From: Acidobacteriota bacterium
GTDB lineage: Bacteria; Acidobacteriota; Terriglobia; Acidiferrales; UBA7541
DNA: 35,181 bases
Assembly (NCBI GenBank): GCA_013287135.1
Contig: JABDEK010000041.1
Location: forward strand, 1 to 35,181
Direction: 5' to 3'
Shown here: in pieces, positions 22,693-30,411 of the stretch
Numbering within the stretch: the first letter of the stretch is position 1
Layout of the letters: each line of letters starts with the position of its first letter
Notes under the pieces: model-generated
The model's input: only the letters and a program-made list of their open reading frames with translations
Databases searched by the model: none
Told to the model about the DNA's origin: nothing
Position numbers and translations under genes: made by a program

Positions 22693-24441
22693 TCAGCGAT
22701 CCGCCGCGACGGTTGGTGTGTTGTGCAGGTGCGCGTACAGGCCGCCGTTACTAATCAATTGTGGGTGAGTGCCTTGTTCCTCAATCACACCTCGATTGAC
22801 TACGACAATGCGGTCAACCCAGTTAAGCGAGGAGATCCGGTGCGAGATAAAGACCATTGTCTGGTTTCGAAAATGCTGCGCCAGATTTGTGAGAACCCGT
22901 CGTTCAGATGGAGCATCCAACGCCGATGTCGATTCGTCCAGCAGAAGCAGCGAAGGGTTCTGAACCACAGCGCGAGCCAAGGCAACACGCTGGCGCTCGC
23001 CACCTGACAATGCACTGCCTCTCGGGCCAAGCGGACTGTCCCAAACCTTGGGCAGGCGTTGCAGTAATTCCTCGAGATCGGCAATTTCAATCGCATGACG
23101 CAGATCTTTCATTGTTGCGGAGGGATTTCCCAGCAAGACATTCTCTTTCAGAGTTCTATCGAAGAGGACGGCGTCCTGCATGACGTAACAGAGTTTTGTT
23201 CGAAGGCATCCGAGTCGCAATTCTCGAATGTCGATTCCGTCGATATAGACGGCGCCGGAATCAACGTCATACAGCCTGGCCATCAGCTTCGCGACGGTAC
23301 TTTTGCCGCTCCCACTCACGCCGACTAACCCGACTTTGATACCGGCCTCCAGTTTTAGGTCGAAGCCCTGCAGGACGGGCTGCCGACCGGAGTATGAAAA
23401 CGAGACGCCACGCATCTCAACATAACCACGAGTTGGTGAAGGAAGATGGAGCGCGGTGGGCTTTTCCGTCACGCTCGGCGTCATTTCGATAACTTCGAGG
23501 ATTCTTCGAATGCTCGTTTTCAGCCGGTTTAGCCTTGAATAGATCTCTACCGCAGCGTGAAGGGGGTCAAAGAGTCTCGCCATGTAACTGTAGAAAGCAA
23601 CGAGGCCACCAATTGTCAAAGCTCCCGCAAACACCTGGTAGCCGCCAAATCCGAGGATGGCAATGGTGCCGAGAGCGATCACCGACATATAGGACGTGCT
23701 GAACAATATCTCGATCAGGCTCCGATGATTGATTGCTCTCAGTTTTGCAGAGCCTCGCTCCATGAATGCTCTCGTTTGATTGTGCTCCTGGTGCAATAGC
23801 TGGATTTGGATGATGGAGGCCAAATGGTCTTGGAGAAAGTTACTTTCTAGGCTGGATTGCTGTTGCGCATCATCCGAGGCCGCTCGGAGCAGGGCTTCGA
23901 AGTGCCTCTGAAAGACGAAGAAAACAGGGATGAGGGGAAGCACCATGCATGTCAACCGGAAATCCAGAACGGACATTGTTCCGAGCACAAAAATCGTGGT
24001 GAAGGTGGCCTGAAGAGCATAGGGCACGAGACTCGATCCCAATTCTGCCACCTGATCAATGTCCTGTTGCATTCTGTAGAGCTTTTGGCCCGTAGGTGTT
24101 GTTTCGTGGTAGTCCGCGGAGAGGCGGTTCATTTGCTCGAGGATTCCCAATCGAATGCGGAAAACGAGATTCTGCATTGTGCGGGAATAGATCAATGCTC
24201 CAAGGCCCGAAAAACCCAAGCGGGCTGTATAGATTAGGAAAAATCCTGACGCGGCAAGGAGCAGTAAGTGGGTGTCTTTCCGGGGAAGAATTCTGTCAAT
24301 CAGCCATTTAATGATTAGCGGGTCCAACAGAAACATCAGACTACTTAGGACGATTAAGGACACGCTGAGAAGATGAGCGCGGATGAGCGGGCGTAATTGG
24401 CGGGCAAACCAACGAAACTGAGGGTTAAGTTTCAGACTCAA
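22693..24441 (-). CDS. ABC exporter for the lasso peptide (D), fused TMD-NBD
   Basis: The protein is about 582 aa if the TTG at 24441 is used; GGAGGAG lies five bases before it, whereas the frame's first TTG at 24492 has no such site. A six-helix exporter domain (for example SVSLIVLSSLMFLLDPLII and IALGTIAILGFGGYQVFAG) is followed by a nucleotide-binding domain with Walker A GVSGSGKST, Q-loop VMQDAVLF, signature LSGGERQRVALARA, Walker B LLLLDESTSALD and the switch FISHR. This half-transporter would dimerise in the inner membrane and export the mature peptide, which also gives self-protection. There is no N-terminal C39 peptidase domain, consistent with leader removal by B2. A 284-bp gap without a firm gene separates it from the oligopeptidase. 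Confidence 0.93.
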   Translation of the reverse strand: MSLKLNPQFRWFARQLRPLIRAHLLSVSLIVLSSLMFLLDPLIIKWLIDRILPRKDTHLLLLAASGFFLIYTARLGFSGLGALIYSRTMQNLVFRIRLGILEQMNRLSADYHETTPTGQKLYRMQQDIDQVAELGSSLVPYALQATFTTIFVLGTMSVLDFRLTCMVLPLIPVFFVFQRHFEALLRAASDDAQQQSSLESNFLQDHLASIIQIQLLHQEHNQTRAFMERGSAKLRAINHRSLIEILFSTSYMSVIALGTIAILGFGGYQVFAGALTIGGLVAFYSYMARLFDPLHAAVEIYSRLNRLKTSIRRILEVIEMTPSVTEKPTALHLPSPTRGYVEMRGVSFSYSGRQPVLQGFDLKLEAGIKVGLVGVSGSGKSTVAKLMARLYDVDSGAVYIDGIDIRELRLGCLRTKLCYVMQDAVLFDRTLKENVLLGNPSATMKDLRHAIEIADLEELLQRLPKVWDSPLGPRGSALSGGERQRVALARAVVQNPSLLLLDESTSALDAPSERRVLTNLAQHFRNQTMVFISHRISSLNWVDRIVVVNRGVIEEQGTHPQLISNGGLYAHLHNTPTVAADR

Positions 24442-24555
24442 AAGTGCTCCTCCGGTGTTTCGATCATCCAGCCTCGAGACCCGAGCGAACAAATAATGTG
24501 GCCATTTGGGATGGGCTACGGTCGCCTGGACACATGGCCGCGAGATTGATCGGTG

Positions 24556-24777
24556 CTAAGTGGATGTGGGTGAAGTGGGTCTCCCTTTCCTCCCTGTGGT
24601 AGCCTGTGAGATCTTTCCAATCGACATTAGATATGCAGTCGTGGATTTTCGCCCCTCCTCAATTATGGTCAGTAGGAAGTTCGTAAATTCTCCAAGCTCC
24701 AAGGTCCTCACTTCTCGCCCCAGAGCGAGTTCAACTGCTGGGTGGAAATCGGTCCGGTCGAGAAACGTCACGGTCAT
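24556..24777 (-). CDS. Unknown 73-aa protein in the lasso operon
   Basis: The ATG at 24777 has GGAAAGAG upstream; a TTG at 24807 is a less likely start. The product begins MTVTFLDRTDFHPAVELALG and continues with LELGEFTNFLLTIIEEGRKS, an amphipathic helical pattern, then a Gly/Ser/Thr/Pro-rich tail. No family, no membrane segment and no lasso leader motif were recognised. Its place between the AraC regulator and the exporter suggests a role in the pathway, for example as an accessory or immunity factor; this is unsupported beyond position. Confidence 0.45.
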   Translation of the reverse strand: MTVTFLDRTDFHPAVELALGREVRTLELGEFTNFLLTIIEEGRKSTTAYLMSIGKISQATTGRKGRPTSPTST

Positions 24778-24934
24778 GTCGTGCTCTTTCCAGTGGTAAA
24801 CCAACAAAGTCTTATCCTTTCATCGCGGCTGCGGGAATTAGGCACTCGGAACGGCGCAATAACTTCAAACCGTCTTGTGCTGCATGGGGCCATGTGAAGC
24901 ACACGTCGGGTCGGATTGAGACAGACCTAAGGCG

Positions 24935-25390
24935 TTAAGCAGCACATTCCCTTCGACTCCAGATCCTCCGGAATTCCAACGGGCTCAGGCGAAACAATTC
25001 CTTAAAGCTCCTGGTGAATTCGGCAGTTCTGCGATATCCGATGTCTAGCGCGATCACCTTGACGGGTTCCTGCGTAGCCGCCAATTGTCTTGCTGCGAAA
25101 GCGAGCCGTTTGTTCTTGGCGTATTTTCTGAAGCTCATACCGACTAAGGATTTGAACAACCGTCGTGCTTGACGCCCGGATGTGGCCAATCCAAGCTCTT
25201 CGCAAACCTTCTCGATACTCAGTCGATCTCCAGCTGAATGACCGTCGATGAATTCTTTGATTCTCTCGGCGCGCCAATCTGCGTTAGGGGATGAGCTTCG
25301 TTTTTCGCGAATTACCCGTCTCACGAACGAATCAGAATTATCTAGGAGTTGGACACCAGGCCTCTCATAAGTAATCGCGCTAATAACCAT
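24935..25390 (-). CDS. AraC-type transcriptional regulator
   Basis: The 151-aa product from the ATG at 25390 (AAAGGAAA upstream) has an HTH_18 double helix-turn-helix in its C-terminal half: KVCEELGLATSGRQARRLFK, then LVGMSFRKYAKNKRLAFAAR and the signature IALDIGYRRTAEFTRSFKEL followed by SPLEFRR. The N-terminal 45 residues are too short for a ligand-binding cupin, so it is either a minimal regulator or senses through a partner. It lies between the RRE gene and the rest of the biosynthetic operon and is a reasonable local activator. Confidence 0.88.
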   Translation of the reverse strand: MVISAITYERPGVQLLDNSDSFVRRVIREKRSSSPNADWRAERIKEFIDGHSAGDRLSIEKVCEELGLATSGRQARRLFKSLVGMSFRKYAKNKRLAFAARQLAATQEPVKVIALDIGYRRTAEFTRSFKELFRLSPLEFRRIWSRRECAA

Positions 25391-25618
25391 CACGGGTTTC
25401 CTTTCTGGGGCTGGGCGACGATACTTCGGTCGTAGACCGCGCGAAATGTTGCGCTAACCTGCGGCTCGCGTAACGATGCAGTTCTCTACCGCAGATGCTT
25501 ATCACATGGCGGCTTCCGGTATAGGCTCCCCTCTACATCCCTGAAATCACAGGTCCAGGCCGCCGGTGCATTCGACAGGTCGGTTCCTAGGGAGGCACAC
25601 CATGTGTTCCGAAACATG

Positions 25619-25945
25619 TCAAACCCGCGACGCGGCGGCCTTGGGCTCGTGAAACAAGCCGTTCCGTTGAACGAGCCCCATTTCTTCCAACTTCGTTAGG
25701 TACTCGTTGATGTCGCGCTCGAGGTCCTCATGGGAGATTTTGTAGTGAGTTGCCATCACATCCGCGAGTCCCCGAAGATCGATTCCTGAAAGGCTCGCAG
25801 CCACTGTGCTCCAGACTCGCGCTGCAACTGGGTTGAGGCTGTAGCAGAGGCCCTTTCGAATATCGAGAAGCACAGCACCATCTTCGGAATATGTGGCACG
25901 GACGTTTGAAGAAACTAGCCATTTAGCAATTGCATCCGTTTTCAC
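25619..25945 (-). CDS. RRE / PqqD-like protein (lasso B1)
   Basis: The 108-aa product starts at a GTG behind GCAGGAGGG. It has the PqqD winged-helix signature: VRATYSEDGAVLLDIRKGLC (about 15-34), then YSLNPVAARVW (about 35-45), then a helical half ending INEYLTKLEEMGLVQ. PqqD-like RREs bind the leader of a RiPP precursor and deliver it to the leader peptidase; the YxxP motif of the precursor at 17962 is the expected ligand. B1 is normally next to B2, but here five other genes lie between the two. It is the first gene of the minus-strand arm, about 230 bp ahead of the AraC gene. Confidence 0.9.
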   Translation of the reverse strand: MKTDAIAKWLVSSNVRATYSEDGAVLLDIRKGLCYSLNPVAARVWSTVAASLSGIDLRGLADVMATHYKISHEDLERDINEYLTKLEEMGLVQRNGLFHEPKAAASRV

Positions 25946-26589
25946 GTTTTCCCTCCTGCAGAAGTGTCCGAATTCGAATCAAACGGCCCCGGGGCTAGCT
26001 GAGGACGTTAGTAAGACTGAAGGAGTAGTCTGGAGTCCGACGAAGCTCCTCTGTCTCGCGCCACCGCTTGTGTGGCAACGCGTTTGAAGTTGTGACTCAA
26101 ATTTGAGTTAGTGTGTAAAAAAAAATGTTTTTGCTCTGAATCCGGGCCAAGACTGAGACAAGGCTAAGCGGAGGTGTCCGGTTCGAAGAGTGTTGTCGAG
26201 GCTGTTGTCTGGTTGGTTTCAAAGACTTACGGACAGCAATTGCGCTGGCCCGCTCTTTGGTTGGGCGATGCGGGTAGGTCGGGGTCCGAGCCGCAATTTC
26301 CATCCCTAGAGAGAATTGTGGCCGAGAATCCGACCTGATGTCGTTACGCCATTGCGTTCTTTGATACTCGACTGTGACCCAAGCGGTTGCTGCCAGCAGC
26401 TTCAGAGTCCCGTGCTCGCTGACCATTCAACAAATGTTGCTCTGTTCTGTTGGCCAAGCTTGGCACAAAGCTATCCGGTGGCGCGAGAGTCCGAGTTGGG
26501 GTATGTTAGAGGGGACGATAGAATTCCTTCTCTTATTTGAAACGCTAGGTACTATTGCAACACTACCACGTATAGAGTAGCGTACCTTT
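25946..26589. other. 640-bp intergenic region between lasso arm and XRE gene
   Basis: No convincing gene was found. The region should contain the promoter of the minus-strand lasso arm and that of the plus-strand XRE gene. It holds a perfect 14-bp palindrome (26095-26108) and a nine-A tract (26117-26125). Close to the XRE start, ACGCTA (26542-26547) and TAGCGT (26578-26583) form an inverted pair that could be its operator. Confidence 0.45.
26095..26108. promoter_or_regulatory. Perfect palindrome ACTCAAATTTGAGT
   Basis: A perfect 14-bp palindrome lies about 150 bp upstream of the RRE gene start (minus strand) and beside a nine-A tract. It is a good candidate operator for a dimeric regulator of the lasso arm; no factor can be named. 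Confidence 0.35.
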
Positions 26590-27435
26590 ATGACCCGGGG
26601 TCGGTCACTCCCGTCTAGGAATCCTCCGGGCCCTCCCGGGCAACGCATCAAAGCCCTGCGCGAGGCCTTGGGAATCAGCGGTCGAGATGTGCAAACCTAT
26701 AGCCGCTTAATTGCGCATTCGCAAGGGAACAAAAGATATTGCATCTCCCACAGTTCGCTAGTCGAGATCGAGAACTCCACCAGGGTCCCGAGTGTCCACA
26801 AACTTTTCACATTGAGCGCACTCTATCGAATTAATTTCGTGGACCTTCTTCTGTTCTTCGGAATCGATCTGGATCAGATCAACACTGCTCGCCTCGCAGT
26901 CAAACTACCCAAAACTCATCTCGTTCCTTCGGAGATCTATGACACGGAACGCCGTGTGAGTTTTCCGGTGAGGTTTGATCCGGGAGCGAGGATCGAGGAG
27001 ACGAACCTCCTTTCTCGGATAGTGCAGACTTGGGGCGAAATACCCATAGCGTTCGTTCAGAATCTCGGACTTCGGAAATATCTCTACGGATTCATTGGGA
27101 TGGATGACTACACGCTGTACCCAATGATTCGTCCCGGCGCTTTCATCCAGATAGATGACGAAGACATCAAGATTGACCCGGACCCAGGAGACAACGAGTT
27201 TGAGCGTCCTATCTACTTCTTTCAGCTTAGAGACGGCTATGCATATGGCTGGTGTGAATTGGAAGGCAAGGTCCTGAGCATCATTCCTCATTCGATGTCG
27301 GGGAGAAAAACACGACAATTCAACTATCCGGACGACATAGACGTTGTGGGCCGGGTAGTTGCGGTGGCGATGCCTCTCCGGCGGAAACCGGACCGATCAT
27401 CCTTGCCTGTCCCTGACACAAAGAGAATTCACTAA
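26590..27435 (+). CDS. XRE-type regulator with LexA/S24-like C-terminal domain (paralogue 1)
   Basis: The 281-aa product has an N-terminal helix-turn-helix with an inserted loop (RIKALREALGISGRDVQTYS, about 19-38; then ISHSSLVEIENSTRVPSV and LFTLSALYRINFVDLLLFFG) and a C-terminal half resembling S24/LexA folds (about 140-262). The element that in LexA-type proteins reads D-S-M-x-P is here DDYTLYPMIRPGAFIQIDD (about 172-190), with Thr in place of the catalytic Ser. Autocleavage is therefore unlikely and a ligand-sensing role is more plausible. A paralogue follows 145 bp downstream. The ATG at 26590 has no clear ribosome-binding site. Confidence 0.75.
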   Translation: MTRGRSLPSRNPPGPPGQRIKALREALGISGRDVQTYSRLIAHSQGNKRYCISHSSLVEIENSTRVPSVHKLFTLSALYRINFVDLLLFFGIDLDQINTARLAVKLPKTHLVPSEIYDTERRVSFPVRFDPGARIEETNLLSRIVQTWGEIPIAFVQNLGLRKYLYGFIGMDDYTLYPMIRPGAFIQIDDEDIKIDPDPGDNEFERPIYFFQLRDGYAYGWCELEGKVLSIIPHSMSGRKTRQFNYPDDIDVVGRVVAVAMPLRRKPDRSSLPVPDTKRIH

Positions 27436-27579
27436 ACCACCGGAGATGTCCTTGCCGATCCCTAACCGGAGTCAACCGATTCTACAACCATTCCAAATCG
27501 GTACACCTAAACCGAAGTTCTATTGCTCTCGCTAAGTTCCTTTGTTCTGCTGGTTTAATACCAAAGAAGTAACTAGGCG

Positions 27580-28398
27580 ATGCTCAAATTACACCCCGGA
27601 GGAAGACTTAGGGCGATCCGCAAGCACGTCGGGATTTCCACGCGTCAAGTCGAACAATACAGCCGTCAGATCGCAAATACCGAAGGCAATGCGAAGTTCT
27701 ATATTTCCAATGCGTGGCTCAGCCAGATAGAGGCGACGGGGTCAGTCCCGAGTGTTCAAAAGCTCTTCAGCTTAAGCGTCATCTACCGGATTAATTTCGT
27801 CGAGTTGCTGTCTCTGTTTGGGATCGACCTGGAGAGAATCGGCCTCCATCAGCTCGAAATTCGTTTGCCGAAAACGCACATTGCAAGGCTCGAAGTTTAC
27901 AATAAAGACGGGACCGCCGCTTTTCCTGTGCGCTTCCACAAAGAGTTTAGCCTGGAGAAGACAACTCTGCTCTCACGTATAGTGAAAATCTGGGGGGAGG
28001 TCCCAATTTCCGTCATTCGGCATCTGGATATCAGGCATAGTGAATACGGTTATGTCGGCCTTCGAGACCATACGATGGATCCCCTTGTCCCACCGGGCTC
28101 TTTCGTTCAGATTGACAACCAAGTGCGCGACCTCCTTAGTCCCTGTTCGTGGCGGACAGAATTGGATCGGCCAATTTATTTTGTAAGAACTCCATCTGGG
28201 TACGTTTGCTCTTGGTGTGAACTGAAGAGGAATCAGTTGACCTTGGTGCCCCATCCGCTGTCACGCAGCCGCCTTCGGCACTTCGCCTATGGCCGGGAAG
28301 CGGCAATCATCGGTAGAGTGATCGGAATTGCTATGCGGATTGTTCATCCTGAGAAACGGGCTTCTGACGTGTCTGTAAGATCGCCAAAGCCATCTTGA
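27580..28398 (+). CDS. XRE-type regulator with LexA/S24-like C-terminal domain (paralogue 2)
   Basis: The 272-aa product is clearly related along its whole length to the gene just upstream: VPSVQKLFSLSVIYRINFVE here against VPSVHKLFTLSALYRINFVD there, and PKTHIARLEVY against PKTHLVPSEIY. The helix-turn-helix (RLRAIRKHVGISTRQVEQYS, about 9-28) is followed by the same S24-like fold, with RDHTMDPLVPPGSFVQIDN replacing the usual D-S-M-x-P element, again with Thr. Its 3' end overlaps by 68 bp the end of the convergent gene at 28331-28789. Two diverged copies in tandem suggest related regulators with different targets. Confidence 0.75.
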   Translation: MLKLHPGGRLRAIRKHVGISTRQVEQYSRQIANTEGNAKFYISNAWLSQIEATGSVPSVQKLFSLSVIYRINFVELLSLFGIDLERIGLHQLEIRLPKTHIARLEVYNKDGTAAFPVRFHKEFSLEKTTLLSRIVKIWGEVPISVIRHLDIRHSEYGYVGLRDHTMDPLVPPGSFVQIDNQVRDLLSPCSWRTELDRPIYFVRTPSGYVCSWCELKRNQLTLVPHPLSRSRLRHFAYGREAAIIGRVIGIAMRIVHPEKRASDVSVRSPKPS

Positions 28399-28789
28399 CG
28401 TTGGACAAGAAAACCTCAGCCTCCAATTCATCGCACTCCGAGGGAATCGTGACCCGATACGATCCAAGGTGTTTCCAACTCTTCAAAAACTCCCCCGGTT
28501 GTTCATCTGTCGAGGACATATAGTTCCTCAGCTCCTCGATCAATTCTTCCAAAGAAACGTACACAAGCCGATCGAAAATTTCTCTGTGGCACATTGCCAT
28601 TGCTTTGGATGCAGCATTGTGGCTGAAGTGAAATTCCAAGCCGTCGTGATAGTACTGGCCGCTGTTACAATCGCGCGAAGATGCCAAATAAACTAGACGA
28701 CTAAAGTCGCCCGGGAGTCTTGAGAGCGTGCGATTTCTGAGGTCAGTTACAGCCGGTTCAACGTCGATGTTTCTCTGTTCTAAGCTCAC
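28331..28789 (-). CDS. Conserved-looking soluble protein, unknown function
   Basis: The 152-aa product (GTG start at 28789) reads like a soluble helical protein: RLPGDFSRLVYLASSRDCNS, then GQYYHDGLEFHFSHNAASKA, then CHREIFDRLVYVSLEELIEE. It ends with a helix rich in Leu/Ala and a charged tail. No enzyme motif is recognised; the RLVYLAS-RD-NSG-Y-HDGLE pattern feels like a recurring acidobacterial family, but this could not be checked. It follows the 194-aa membrane protein by 13 bp and is probably the last gene of that operon. Its end overlaps the end of the convergent XRE gene. Confidence 0.6.
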   Translation of the reverse strand: MSLEQRNIDVEPAVTDLRNRTLSRLPGDFSRLVYLASSRDCNSGQYYHDGLEFHFSHNAASKAMAMCHREIFDRLVYVSLEELIEELRNYMSSTDEQPGEFLKSWKHLGSYRVTIPSECDELEAEVFLSNVKMALAILQTRQKPVSQDEQSA

Positions 28790-28802
28790 ATCTCCGCCTT
28801 AT

Positions 28803-29387
28803 TTAGTTCCGAGCCGTTTCGTGGTTGAAATTCGTTCCGGTCACTCTGCAGCTTGCAGGGTCAACCCTTGCCATGAGTTGCTCAAATGCGCCACGCAGCT
28901 GTGCCGCCCATTGAAGAATTTGTCCGACGATCTTGCGAGTCCGGACAGGACCGTGAAGCCAGACCCAGCCGATCAGAGAGTTGCACAGAATGAGGAACAG
29001 AAAGTAGCTCACAGCAAGCCTTATCTCCGTCGCGAGGTGCAGATCTTTGCTCTGCTGCGCGCCCGCCACATGTGCGCGCATGACCTGCGAGACTCGCTTA
29101 CGCGTACGTCGAAGCCAGGAAATGGCAAGAACGGTGCGTTCGCGCTGAAACATTCGCTGAATTTCTGAAGGCGTGTCATGTGAGATGAAATCCCAATCCT
29201 CCGGACCAAATATCCTTTCACCAAGATCTCTATGTGGGGCAGTCCTACCAAGACCTAACCGATGTTGTCGGGGTGTTAGTAGTTCTGCGCGGCCTGCACG
29301 AGTTACAAAGCTCTGTCGAGCCCATAAACACAGGGCGGCCAGAAGCAACAATCCAATGCCGAGGTACGGTAGTAGCAACTGGATCAT
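28803..29387 (-). CDS. Two-helix membrane protein, unknown function
   Basis: The 194-aa product starts at an ATG that overlaps the stop of the previous gene by four bases (ATGA). A membrane helix at about 3-23 is followed by a charged domain with RDLGERIFGPEDWDFISHDT (about 53-72), a basic helix (FQRERTVLAISWLRRTRKRV) and a second hydrophobic segment at about 123-143. The layout suggests a hairpin with a cytoplasmic middle domain. No family was recognised. Translational coupling to the multi-helix protein encoded just before it suggests a joint complex. Confidence 0.65.
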   Translation of the reverse strand: MIQLLLPYLGIGLLLLAALCLWARQSFVTRAGRAELLTPRQHRLGLGRTAPHRDLGERIFGPEDWDFISHDTPSEIQRMFQRERTVLAISWLRRTRKRVSQVMRAHVAGAQQSKDLHLATEIRLAVSYFLFLILCNSLIGWVWLHGPVRTRKIVGQILQWAAQLRGAFEQLMARVDPASCRVTGTNFNHETARN

Positions 29388-30145
29388 AGTTCACCGTCCA
29401 GCTTCAAGAACGACTGCGCTCTGGACAGGACTCTCTTGGTCTTATTGACAAGGAATCTATAGTCGAGCTCTATCTGGGATTCAGTTTCAGCCTCGGGATT
29501 GGGTTGATAGGACCACAGAGCCAAGCTCCAGATGAACAGGGCAACTAGATACGCTATGGGCTGCACAAACCGCCATGCTGGGCGAAGGCCATATCCGGGT
29601 AGAGATCCGAAGGCCAGGGACATTACGCTGGCGCAGATATAGAAGCCATAACCTAAAGTGATCCCTTTGAGGTTTCTACCAATCGGGACCCAATAGTAGG
29701 CAAGCAATGCGACGATGCCAAATAGCAACAATGCCTGAACTGTTCTCAGGCTCCGCTCGAGTTCTGCCGATGTCGTCGCCGGTGACCAAACAGGGCTACT
29801 CAGCGCATTCGCCATGACTTTCAATATGACTGCGCCCAACACGACCAAAAGAAAAGTCCGTGCGATGCGTGCTGCACCCGGTGAGCTTTTCAGCGCATGC
29901 TTGTAGATTTCGAGGATGACTGCATAGCCGACAGATGCCGCGAGAAATTCTGTATACCAGTAGAAGGCCGGGTAACTAATCGGACGGAAGTGGAATATAG
30001 AGAAACGGACGACTTCGAGGAAAAAAACAGTACTTAGGTAGAGATAGAAGGCAGGATACTTCCCGTAAAGTTTCGCTTTGCCGGAACGCACCAGAACAAA
30101 AGCTTCTGTTGCACTCACTATCCACCACAGAATTTGCGAGAACAC
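29384..30145 (-). CDS. Multi-pass membrane protein, about seven helices
   Basis: The 253-aa product (GTG start) has about seven hydrophobic stretches evenly spread, for example FSQILWWIVSATEAFVLVRS, then FYLYLSTVFFLEVVRF, then TFLLVVLGAVILKVMANAL, then VQALLLFGIVALLAYYWVPI and IAYLVALFIWSLALWSY. The tail is charged (TESQIELDYRFL). It looks like an integral membrane sensor or scaffold of unknown family. It lies about 95 bp after a gene for a secreted 56-aa peptide and overlaps the next gene by four bases. A peptide-signalling role is conceivable from context alone. Confidence 0.65.
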   Translation of the reverse strand: MFSQILWWIVSATEAFVLVRSGKAKLYGKYPAFYLYLSTVFFLEVVRFSIFHFRPISYPAFYWYTEFLAASVGYAVILEIYKHALKSSPGAARIARTFLLVVLGAVILKVMANALSSPVWSPATTSAELERSLRTVQALLLFGIVALLAYYWVPIGRNLKGITLGYGFYICASVMSLAFGSLPGYGLRPAWRFVQPIAYLVALFIWSLALWSYQPNPEAETESQIELDYRFLVNKTKRVLSRAQSFLKLDGEL

Positions 30146-30189
30146 ACTCGGCGCCGTTACGGGGACGCAGGCTGAATATTAACACACAA

Positions 30190-30220
30190 GGAGGGAAAAG
30201 AATGGGCATCTTCTCCCTCC
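30190..30220 (-). terminator. Stem-loop between secreted peptide and membrane genes
   Basis: GGAGGGA and TCCCTCC flanks (30190-30196 and 30214-30220) continue inwards as AAGA/TCTT with one mismatch, giving about 11 pairs and a 7-base loop. Read on the minus strand it is followed by TTGTGTGTTAATATT. It may be a leaky terminator that keeps the peptide transcript higher than that of the genes behind it. Confidence 0.45.
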
Positions 30221-30240
30221 CTGCATTCGTGCGGAACGTG

Positions 30241-30411
30241 TCAGGAAAGCTTCGGAACCCAGGGGATTGGAATTGGCGGCGGCACAGGTGCTCCTCCATC
30301 AGCTTTCAAGACAGAATTTGAAGAAGTTGCCGTATGGTTTGAACCGGCTCGCGATAAAACACTTCCTAGAATCGCAAGCGATAGAAGCCAAATCAGCTTT
30401 CGTACTTTCAT
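30241..30411 (-). CDS. Secreted proline-rich small peptide, 56 aa
   Basis: This gene is below the usual 60-aa cutoff. The ATG at 30411 is preceded by AAAAGGAGTTACC, a strong ribosome-binding site. The product has a classic signal peptide (MKVRKLIWLLSLAILGSVLS, cut near residues 20-23), a Ser/Thr/Asn-rich stretch and the proline-rich end KADGGAPVPPPIPIPWVP. It is probably exported across the inner membrane. It heads a minus-strand set with the seven-helix and two-helix membrane proteins and a soluble protein, and faces a divergent XRE regulator. The role is unknown; it could be a signal, a cell-envelope peptide or a substrate of the membrane pair. Confidence 0.75.
   Translation of the reverse strand: MKVRKLIWLLSLAILGSVLSRAGSNHTATSSNSVLKADGGAPVPPPIPIPWVPKLS

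Noticed and set aside
26097..26426. 109-aa minus-strand frame upstream of the lasso arm
   Set aside because: Low-complexity Arg/Pro/Thr composition, ends in the A-tract region, no domain; treated as non-coding.
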